Of a stretch of DNA of 64,000 nt, positions 19,073 through 26,162 are shown piece after piece. The stretch lies in the NCBI RefSeq assembly GCF_012939995.1, contig NZ_SPMZ01000036.1:40734-104733 (forward strand), read 5' to 3'. Under the pieces are notes generated by a model. The model ran no database searches, was not told the DNA's origin, and was given only the letters and a program-made list of their open reading frames with translations. Every line of letters begins with the position of its first letter. The stretch's first letter is position 1. A program made the position numbers and the translations under genes. The DNA is from Candidatus Competibacter phosphatis (lineage in GTDB: Bacteria > Pseudomonadota > Gammaproteobacteria > Competibacterales > Competibacteraceae).

Positions 19073-21280
19073 TCACAGCCAGTTGCCGATCAACAGGAAC
19101 GGCGACCAATAGCCAGGGTGCTGGTAGCGCTGGTCGGCCAGCAATCGGACTTGCGCCCGTTGCAATGCCTTAGCCTTGGACAAGTCCGGGTTTCGCAACT
19201 GCCGGTAGAACTCAGTCACCAGCAACGACGATGCTTGATCGTTGATGAACCACAGAGTTGCCAACGCACTACGAGCGCCAGCCTTGACCGCGACGCCCGC
19301 CAGCCCCAGCGCGGCGCGGTCGTCGCCGGCTGCGGTCTGGCAGGCGCTCAGCGTTAGCAGTTCCACCGGTTGGTCCCGGTATTGGCTGAGCGCCATGAAG
19401 CGCTCCAGCCGGTCCAGGGTCAGCTTGTCGTCAAAGGTCAATAGGAAAGTATTGCGCACGTCGCCGGCAAACTCGCCGTGCGAGGCGATGTGAACGATGG
19501 AATAGGGTGTTTCCCGCAATTCCCGCTGGACGGTCGCCAAGTCAAAATCCTCATTTTCCAACACGGTGCCACCGTAAGCGGCGTGAATGGCGTCCAGCTC
19601 TCCTTGCACGTAGTTCAGTGGCGGGAAACCCTGCACCGTTTCGGTCAGGCCGTTGAGTAAGGGCCGAATTTTCTGACGCGGGATCGGACGCAGATCGGTC
19701 AGGGTCAGGCCGGGCGTGGTGGCGATCGCGTAGCGGCTGATCAGAAAGCCCTGACCGTCGTGCAGGGCCGCCAGCGGCACGGTGCGCAACGGCCCATCCG
19801 GCACGATGACCAGCGTTTCGACTCGCCGGGCGTCTAGTTCGTCTTGCAACGGGCCGATCAGCCAGCCGTGCAAGCGTTGGGCGAGCGGCAGATATTCGCG
19901 ACTGGTGCGTTTCTCCAGAGTACGCCGGAATTCGTGCACGGTATTGGTAAAAGTGTCGCGGTCCACCCGCACTGTAACCTGCTGAATGCCGTCCGCGGTG
20001 TTCAACAGCACTTCCAGTCGGTCGGGCAGCAAGATCGGATACAGCACGGCGGTGCGCGGTGGCGGCCGTTCCAGGGCGACGGTGCGCGATTGCAGCGCGG
20101 TCACGCATTCGTCCCGGAAGTAGTCGCGCACCTCGGCGGTTTTCAGCGCCTCCATGGTATCGCGCGCGGCCCGAAGATCCGCTTCGCGGGCGGCGGCCGG
20201 CTGGCCGGCGGCGCGTTGCAACAGGAGGTCGGCCAGTTCCAGGAACGCATCGCCGACGCTGGCCCGGAAGGAAACGGCCTCACTCGCCCATGCCGGGATC
20301 AAGTCCTGGCGGATGGATTGTAGGTTCGCGACTGCCTGCCGGTAGGCCAGAATGGCGCCGTCACGGTCGCCCTGGGTTTTGAGCAGGCGGCCGATTTGCC
20401 ATTGCCAGCGGTACAGTAGTTCCGGGGCGTCGGCTTGCTGGGCGACGAACGCGGCTTGCCGATACAGCATCAGCGCCTCGGCGGGATGACCCTCATCCTG
20501 TTGCAACCACGCCTGATAGCCCAAGGCGTACGACAGGCCGGGCTGGTCGTCCAGCGTACGGGCCATGATGGCGGCGGCGGTGAAATCCTGGAGGGACTGG
20601 GTTCGTTGCGGAGCGGACGCGCCGGGCAGCGTGCGGCGCAGTTGGCCGATGGCGAGCAGGTGATACACCTTGTCGTGACTGGCGGGCAGGGTTGGCAGCA
20701 GCCGGGCGGCTTCGGCCAACAAGGTGCCGACGCGGCGGTTCTCCCCGTCCCGCGCGGCCTGGCGGGCGTTGTTGATCAGCACGGCGACGATCAGTGGCCC
20801 GTCTTGCACCTGTCGGGCCAGGGTCAAGCTGTCCTCATAGGCGGTGCGAGCGGCGCGGTCGTCGCCTTGCCCGGTAGCCAGATTGCCCAAGTGGTTAAGG
20901 CTCGTGGCCGCGATGCGCGGTGCGTTGGCTTGCCGGGCCAGAGCCACGCTGTTTTCCAGTATCCGGCGGGCGTCCTCGCTCGCGCCGGTCAGCCGCAGGG
21001 TCTCGCCCAATTCACCTAGCACGACGGCGCGACGGGCCGGGTCGTCCAGAGATTCGGCCAGCGGTTGCGCGGCGCGCAGCGCAGCGAGGGCGTTGCGGGA
21101 CTGACCCGAGGCCCGATAGGCGTCAGCCTGTTGCAACAGGGCATCGATTCGTTCGGTGCGCGCTTCGGTCTCGGTGGCTGATGGTGATGCGGCGACTGCG
21201 GCCAGCAGCCAGAAAACCAGCAGAGCAACCGGCGCGACCAATGGCGGAAGTGGCAAAAATCGATGTGCGCGATGGTTCAT
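19073..21280 (-). CDS. CHAT-domain protease-like protein with TPR repeats
   Basis: 735 residues. A signal-anchor segment (VAPVALLVFWLLAAVAAS) is followed by TPR-like helices (about residues 50-330, for example AALRAAQPLAESLDDPARRA) and a C-terminal CHAT domain (about 440-735). The caspase-like catalytic His is in YSIVHIASHGEF and the Cys in ELLTLSACQTAAGDDRA. The pattern GLAGVAVKAGARSALATLW completes the family signature. CHAT proteins are caspase-fold peptidases. It is the first gene of the operon with tpsA, DUF928 and crp, and is divergent from the CHASE2 cyclase. CHAT proteins frequently sit beside two-partner secretion genes; processing of the TpsA exoprotein or sensing are possible roles (inference). 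Confidence 0.9.
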   Translation of the reverse strand: MNHRAHRFLPLPPLVAPVALLVFWLLAAVAASPSATETEARTERIDALLQQADAYRASGQSRNALAALRAAQPLAESLDDPARRAVVLGELGETLRLTGASEDARRILENSVALARQANAPRIAATSLNHLGNLATGQGDDRAARTAYEDSLTLARQVQDGPLIVAVLINNARQAARDGENRRVGTLLAEAARLLPTLPASHDKVYHLLAIGQLRRTLPGASAPQRTQSLQDFTAAAIMARTLDDQPGLSYALGYQAWLQQDEGHPAEALMLYRQAAFVAQQADAPELLYRWQWQIGRLLKTQGDRDGAILAYRQAVANLQSIRQDLIPAWASEAVSFRASVGDAFLELADLLLQRAAGQPAAAREADLRAARDTMEALKTAEVRDYFRDECVTALQSRTVALERPPPRTAVLYPILLPDRLEVLLNTADGIQQVTVRVDRDTFTNTVHEFRRTLEKRTSREYLPLAQRLHGWLIGPLQDELDARRVETLVIVPDGPLRTVPLAALHDGQGFLISRYAIATTPGLTLTDLRPIPRQKIRPLLNGLTETVQGFPPLNYVQGELDAIHAAYGGTVLENEDFDLATVQRELRETPYSIVHIASHGEFAGDVRNTFLLTFDDKLTLDRLERFMALSQYRDQPVELLTLSACQTAAGDDRAALGLAGVAVKAGARSALATLWFINDQASSLLVTEFYRQLRNPDLSKAKALQRAQVRLLADQRYQHPGYWSPFLLIGNWL

Positions 21281-21477
21281 GATGGAATGCTCGCTCTCGC
21301 GCTCCCGATAAATCTCATTTAAATATAATAGTCAAGCGATGTTTATAAGATCAATAAAAACAAATAGTTGATTAATGTTAATTGGTCAATGCATCGACAG
21401 GCCCATACGGTTGATGCGTGTGTCTCGGGAGGCAACAACGATTAAGAGACTGATGCGAAATTTGTCTCTTTTTCAAA
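21281..21477. promoter_or_regulatory. AT-rich divergent promoter region of the CHAT operon and cyclase gene
   Basis: An AT-rich spacer between divergent genes. On the minus strand TTGATC (21354-21349) and TATTAT (21330-21325), 18 bases apart, form a candidate promoter for the CHAT operon; TATAAT at 21324-21329 on the plus strand could serve the cyclase gene. Assignments are from pattern only. Confidence 0.35.
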
Positions 21478-23487
21478 ATGGTAAGCTGTTGTGAGAAACC
21501 CATGATCCGGGTCGATAAGGCACGGTGGCGATGGCTTCCGGAGCGACTGACCCGCTGGCGTGCACCGGTCGTGTGCTTGTTGCTTGGCCACCTGGTGTTC
21601 GCCGGTATGGTGGGTCTGTGGCAGGCTGGCATGCTGCAAGCTCTGGAACTGCTTGGCTACGATCAGGGCTTGCGCTGGCAGGCGCCGGCGCCGCTCGACG
21701 AGCGGATCGTGCTGATCGGCGAGACGGAAGCCGACATCCATCGTTGGGGATATCCACTGCCGGATGGCGTTTTGGCCGAAGCACTGGAACGTTTGGCGCA
21801 AGGGCGACCGCGCGTGATCGGTGTCGATAAATACCGCGATATCCCGGTGCCTCCGGGCAGCGAGCGCTTGGACCAGGTGCTCCGCCGCCATCCGGAGATC
21901 GTCTGGGTGACGAAATTCGGCAATTTCGCCGCTCACGATCCCGCCGTGGCTCCGCCCCCCGCTCTGGCGGACACCGATCGGACGGGCTTCAGCGATATTC
22001 CCATCGACGAGGACGGCCTGACCCGACGCGGGCTGCTGTTTCTCGATGATGGTCGGCAGGTTTCCACCGCCTTCGCCCTGGTCATGGCTCTGCGTTATCT
22101 GCGGCCGGAGCGCATCGTTCCCCAGGGTGACTCCCAATATTCCGACCATCTGCGGCTGGGCGCGACCACGATTCCGCCGCTGGAGACGGACGCGGGGGCC
22201 TACGTTCGTGCCGATACCGCCGGCTATCAATACCTGCTGGACTATCGGAGCCGATTGAGCGCCGCGCGGATTTACACTCTGACCGACCTGCTGCAAGGGC
22301 GGCTGCCAGCGGTGCAACTCGCCGATAAGATCGTGTTGCTGGGCGGAATGGCGGAGAGCCTGCGCGACGATTTTCAGATCCCCACCCGTCGTTTTTTGGC
22401 CGATGCGTTGTCGTTTCCAATACCAGCGGGCGGCGCCAACGGACGGATCGCCGGGGTCGTGCTCCACGCCCTGCAGGTCGATCAGTTACTGCGGTTCGCC
22501 TTGGCGGGCGATTCCCCCATCCGTGGCCTGCCGGACTGTGCCGAGGCCGGCTGGTTGTGGCTGTGGTGCCTGGCCGGAGCCGGGTTGGCTTTGAGTCGAG
22601 TCCGTTTCTGGGGCCTGCTGACGTTGATGGCGGGTGCGCTGATCCTGTTGGCGGGAATTTGGTGGATCGTTTTCCTGCATCAAATCTGGTTGCCACTGGC
22701 CGCGCCGGTATTGGGGCTGACCGCCGCCGTCGCCCTGTCCGCCGCCTATCTCTCGGTGCACGATCATGTCGAGCGTCGCTTGTTGATGAGCCTGTTCGCT
22801 CGCCAGGCCGCGCCGGAGGTGGCGGATATGCTTTGGCGGGAACGTGCTCGGCTGGTTGCGGGCGGACGACTGCTGCCCCAACACTTGACCGCCACTGTGT
22901 TGTTTGCCGATATCCGGGGGTTCGCCTCGATCGCCGAAAACCTGGAGCCGGCCCAACTCATGGATTGGTTGAACGTTTACATGGCGGCGATGACGCAAGC
23001 GGTCATGGCGCATGGCGGGATGGTCAGGCAATACGTCGGCGATGAAGTCATGGCCTTATTCGGAGTGCCTGCCCCGCGTCGGGTCGAGGCGGAGGTCGCC
23101 AGGGATGCGGCGCGGGCGGTTGAGTGTGCCTTGGCGATGGGCGAGCGTCTGCGGCAATTGAACGCGGATTGGGCGCAACACGGATTGCCGGTCGCCGCCG
23201 TGCGGATCGGTATTTACACCGGACCGCTGGTGGCGGGCAGTCTGGGGGACAGCCAGCGTTTTGAATATGCCGTGGTCGGCGACACCGTCAACATCGCCTC
23301 GCGCCTGGAGAACTTCGATAAGGACGCGCATCACCCCGTCGATGGCTTCTGTCGTGTGCTGGTTGGTGACGCCACCTTGCGTTATCTAGGCGGTCGGTTC
23401 CAGGTGACCGGGTTGGGCCAGGTCAGGTTCAAGGGCAAAAAGCAAGAGATCGCCGTCTATCGTGTGGATGGCGATCTCTCTGAATGA
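21478..23487 (+). CDS. CHASE2-domain adenylate/guanylate cyclase
   Basis: About 669 residues. One N-terminal membrane segment, then an extracytoplasmic CHASE2 sensor domain (about residues 50-345, with ERIVLIGETEADIHRWGYPL and ADKIVLLGGMAESLRDDF), then two or three membrane helices (about 360-425) and a class III cyclase catalytic domain (about 470-660). The catalytic domain shows TVLFADIRGFASIAENLEP with the first metal-binding Asp, QYVGDEVMALFGVP with the second, and EYAVVGDTVNIASRLENFDK for the transition-state region. It should make cAMP or cGMP in response to an external signal. The ATG at 21478 lacks a good ribosome site; ATG 21502 is an alternative. It is divergent from the CHAT-TPS operon that encodes a Crp-family protein. 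Confidence 0.92.
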   Translation: MVSCCEKPMIRVDKARWRWLPERLTRWRAPVVCLLLGHLVFAGMVGLWQAGMLQALELLGYDQGLRWQAPAPLDERIVLIGETEADIHRWGYPLPDGVLAEALERLAQGRPRVIGVDKYRDIPVPPGSERLDQVLRRHPEIVWVTKFGNFAAHDPAVAPPPALADTDRTGFSDIPIDEDGLTRRGLLFLDDGRQVSTAFALVMALRYLRPERIVPQGDSQYSDHLRLGATTIPPLETDAGAYVRADTAGYQYLLDYRSRLSAARIYTLTDLLQGRLPAVQLADKIVLLGGMAESLRDDFQIPTRRFLADALSFPIPAGGANGRIAGVVLHALQVDQLLRFALAGDSPIRGLPDCAEAGWLWLWCLAGAGLALSRVRFWGLLTLMAGALILLAGIWWIVFLHQIWLPLAAPVLGLTAAVALSAAYLSVHDHVERRLLMSLFARQAAPEVADMLWRERARLVAGGRLLPQHLTATVLFADIRGFASIAENLEPAQLMDWLNVYMAAMTQAVMAHGGMVRQYVGDEVMALFGVPAPRRVEAEVARDAARAVECALAMGERLRQLNADWAQHGLPVAAVRIGIYTGPLVAGSLGDSQRFEYAVVGDTVNIASRLENFDKDAHHPVDGFCRVLVGDATLRYLGGRFQVTGLGQVRFKGKKQEIAVYRVDGDLSE

Positions 23488-23505
23488 TGCTTCGGTTTGC
23501 TCGAT

Positions 23506-24492
23506 TTACACCAGATTATGCAGCCGACTCATGTGTTGATAGGCGATGCCGGACACATCGCGGATGACATCGCCACGATTGTCCTTCCAGGCCCGGTAGT
23601 GTTTGGTCGGTCGGGCCTTCTCGATGATGCCGATGAAGGTGTAGGGGTAACGGCCGCCGTTGCGCCCCTGCGCGACCAGGATACCCATGTTGCCGCATAG
23701 CCGCGCGGTGGTTCCGGTCTTGTCGAATACCCAGGTTTGCCGCGCCACCTCGTCCGCGCCGGTGTACACCCGGTCGCGGTTGGGTAGATTCATCAGCCGC
23801 TTCAGTTCGTTGGAGAACGGGAGCTGGTTGTACCAGAGCGCGTACAGAAAGCGATGGTAATCGAGCGCGGAAGCCTTGTTGCGGTAACTGCGGCCGCCGG
23901 TGGGAATACGCTCGACGATACGGGTATTCCGGAAAATACCGGGATGGTAGCGCTTGAGCGTGTGCTCCGCTTCGACCGGGCCGCTGCGACGGCTGGTTTG
24001 ATTCAGCAAGCGAATGAAGTAATTGGTGGCGCTGTTGTCGCTGTACTGGATCATCGCTTCCATGCGCATGCGGTGGTAGGGAGTGTAGCGTAGCTTGCCC
24101 TCCAGCACCTTGTAGAAGAAGGCCAGCGCAATGAAGGGTTTGATCATGCTGGCGCTTTGGTAGGGGATATTGGCGTTGATGGCGGTCAGGTACTGCCGGC
24201 TGGTGAAGTCGTAGACCAGCCAAGCGGTACGTTCATTGGCCGCGATCCGGCCAGACAGGCGCAAGTATTTGATGTGATTGTCAATCGCTGCGGTCAATGC
24301 ACTCATGGCCGAGGGATGGGTCGTGGGTGGATAGCGGCGCTGGGCTGCTTCGCCGGTTGGCGAGACCAGTCCGCCGCAGGTGGCGGCCGCGAGTAGAGCC
24401 GTTATTTTGGCCAGAAACACGCGTTTCGAGGGATCGGCGACCGAACTGGAATCGATGGAAGCGTCCGAGAGGGAGGGTTCGGTGAATAACAT
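23506..24492 (-). CDS. class A beta-lactamase-fold serine hydrolase
   Basis: 328 residues. After a polar N-terminal extension there is a hydrophobic segment (VFLAKITALLAAATCGGLVS) consistent with export. The catalytic domain carries all three beta-lactamase/PBP motifs in order: SASMIKPF (S-x-x-K), YSDNSATN (SDN) and FDKTGTT (KTG). The rest (AAWLVYDFTSRQYL-like strand, RLLNQTS helix) fits the class A family, which also includes non-resistance peptidoglycan hydrolases. There is no obvious omega-loop ExxxN, so true beta-lactamase activity is uncertain. It is convergent with the cyclase gene and stands alone. Confidence 0.82.
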   Translation of the reverse strand: MLFTEPSLSDASIDSSSVADPSKRVFLAKITALLAAATCGGLVSPTGEAAQRRYPPTTHPSAMSALTAAIDNHIKYLRLSGRIAANERTAWLVYDFTSRQYLTAINANIPYQSASMIKPFIALAFFYKVLEGKLRYTPYHRMRMEAMIQYSDNSATNYFIRLLNQTSRRSGPVEAEHTLKRYHPGIFRNTRIVERIPTGGRSYRNKASALDYHRFLYALWYNQLPFSNELKRLMNLPNRDRVYTGADEVARQTWVFDKTGTTARLCGNMGILVAQGRNGGRYPYTFIGIIEKARPTKHYRAWKDNRGDVIRDVSGIAYQHMSRLHNLV

Positions 24493-24541
24493 AAGACGAA
24501 CTCCAGTCAGGCAAGGCTGGCGCGAGGGCTAGCGGAAAAAT

Positions 24542-25504
24542 CTATGAGCGGGCGAGATGAAAATCAACGATGACCGGGTAATGATCGGAGCCGAGGGTTG
24601 GGCCGGTTTCCCGGCGCAGGATTTCGACGCCGTCGGAGTACAACGCGTGGTCGATCGGAATCCAGAGCGGTGCCAGACCGACCGGCCAAGACGGCAGGAT
24701 ACCACGACCGTCCGCGCTGTCGCGCAGGCCGGAGTCGGTCAGCAGTCGTGCGAAATAGGGCGACCACGGGGAAACGTTCAGATCGCCCAGCAGCAGCAGC
24801 GGGTGTCGGGCTTGCCGGGCGAACAGCGCCAGGGCCGCCAGTTGCTCGTTGCGGTTTTGGGCGGCCTCGGCGCTGACGGGAGGCAACGGATGGGTGCCCA
24901 CCAGGATAAGACGGCGTTCGCCAACCGCAATCTCGGCGGTGATCGAAGGCAGTCCCGCCACGCCGAATTGCATGATTTCGGTCCGCAAGAACGGTTGCCG
25001 GCCGAGCAGGGCGATCCCGAAATTGTCTTCCCGAGGCGCAACGGCACGATGCGGGTAGCGGCCGTCGAATTCGGTCAGTCGTTCGAGCAGCCAGGGCGTG
25101 ACTTCCAGCAGTACGATGAAATCGGGTTCGTACTTGAGGATGGCGCGGCGCATTTTCGGGTAATCGCGGTTGGCGGCGTTGACGTTGGCCAGTAGTACCC
25201 GAAAAGTGGCTTGGTCGGCGCCGGGATGAACGGCGGCTTCGGCCAGGGGTAGCAGACGCGGTGCAAGGCACATCGCGTTCAACACGGCAAACGCACCAAA
25301 GACCGCTGCCCACCGATAGCGGCGCCGGTACAGCAACAACGGCAGGCACAACCCCAAGGTGAGCGCGTACTGAGGCCGGAAATGGGAAGCCAGTTCGAAG
25401 ACCCACCAGATCTGTCCGCCGAACCCGATCAGGCTGGCGGCGCAGATCAGTGCGCCCGAAGTGGTTAACAATCCCGTCAAGGTGATGCGGCCGGTGGTTT
25501 GCAT
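24542..25504 (-). CDS. membrane-anchored endonuclease/exonuclease/phosphatase-family protein
   Basis: 320 residues from ATG 25504, which has AGGAA about 10 bases upstream. Three N-terminal membrane segments (for example LICAASLIGFGGQIWWVFEL and WAAVFGAFAVLNAMCLAP) precede an EEP domain with VLLANVNAANRDYPK, the metal-binding Glu in FIVLLEVTPWL, the catalytic VGTHPLPP, LLLGDLNVSPWSPYF and the final DH in LGSDHYPVIVDF. These fit Mg-dependent phosphoesterases such as YafD-like proteins. The active site would face either side of the membrane; the substrate is unknown. Encoded just upstream of the beta-lactamase-fold gene on the same strand. Confidence 0.82.
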   Translation of the reverse strand: MQTTGRITLTGLLTTSGALICAASLIGFGGQIWWVFELASHFRPQYALTLGLCLPLLLYRRRYRWAAVFGAFAVLNAMCLAPRLLPLAEAAVHPGADQATFRVLLANVNAANRDYPKMRRAILKYEPDFIVLLEVTPWLLERLTEFDGRYPHRAVAPREDNFGIALLGRQPFLRTEIMQFGVAGLPSITAEIAVGERRLILVGTHPLPPVSAEAAQNRNEQLAALALFARQARHPLLLLGDLNVSPWSPYFARLLTDSGLRDSADGRGILPSWPVGLAPLWIPIDHALYSDGVEILRRETGPTLGSDHYPVIVDFHLARS

Positions 25505-25766
25505 GCTTGAATTCCTCGCACTCCGTCGGGGAGTGCAAGCCGGCGCCAGATCGGTTCCCGAGCTTGCCGGCATTAGGGAAAACCATGATGTTTCCCACGA
25601 AATCCCTTATTTACTCCCCTAGGCCAGATCGTAATATTAGCCATGTTGAATTTAAGGATTAAGCGTATAAAATTACACCAAAAAAATCAAGAACGGTTCG
25701 CGATCGTGGCCACGCGGGGAGAGGCGTGGCATTACCCAACCACCAAATTCGAGGAATCCAAGGCTA

Positions 25767-26039
25767 ATGAAAAGCGACATCACCCGACAGGTGAAGGCCA
25801 AGCGCAGCGGAAGCGAAGGTCTGGTCCCTGTGGATAAGCATAGTTGTCCGTATCGTGGGGAAGCGTCGTGCGTGAGCCCCAGTGGAGGCAGCTACTGCGG
25901 CGGTTATGGCGGGGATGTGCCCGTTAGAGGCACCCAACTGCATACCGTTCGCTGCTTGGAAGAGAATAACGCCGATTTTGTGCTGTACAACTGGATGAAA
26001 TTGCCGCGTCGCCCGGCTTACCCAATCAGGCAGCGGTAA
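25767..26039 (+). CDS. small cysteine-rich hypothetical protein
   Basis: 90 residues from ATG 25767 with AAGG 3-7 bases before the start. The sequence holds a compact motif CPYRGEASCVSPSGGSYCGG with four cysteines including VRCLE later, suggesting a metal-binding or disulfide knot. The opposite strand is also open here (113 codons), but its product lacks any such pattern, and the plus-strand frame has the better ribosome site. A strong hairpin follows about 70 bases after the stop. Not recognised as a named family. Confidence 0.45.
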   Translation: MKSDITRQVKAKRSGSEGLVPVDKHSCPYRGEASCVSPSGGSYCGGYGGDVPVRGTQLHTVRCLEENNADFVLYNWMKLPRRPAYPIRQR

Positions 26040-26107
26040 CACGTCCAAGGCGGCTACTGGCCAAGCCAACATCAGCGTGGTAACGGCTTTGAGGTCGGTC
26101 CGCAAAA

Positions 26108-26151
26108 CCAGAGGCGGTAAAGCCGGAACAACCCGGCGTTACCGCCTCTGG
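26108..26151. terminator. bidirectional terminator hairpin
   Basis: ccagaggcggtaa (26108-26120) pairs perfectly with 26139-26151, with a further inner 5-bp stem gccgg/ccggc. It lies between the convergent small gene and the kinase gene and is followed by TCATTT on the plus strand. The strength comes from the 13-bp stem. Confidence 0.7.
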
Positions 26152-26162
26152 TCATTTGGCGC

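Noticed and set aside
23506..24492. Antibiotic-resistance beta-lactamase
   Set aside because: The S-x-x-K, SDN and KTG motifs are present, but no clear omega-loop Glu was found, so only a beta-lactamase-fold serine hydrolase is claimed.
25764..26105. Minus-strand 113-residue gene opposite the small cysteine-rich gene
   Set aside because: No ribosome site or recognisable family; the plus-strand frame has a better start and a cysteine motif.
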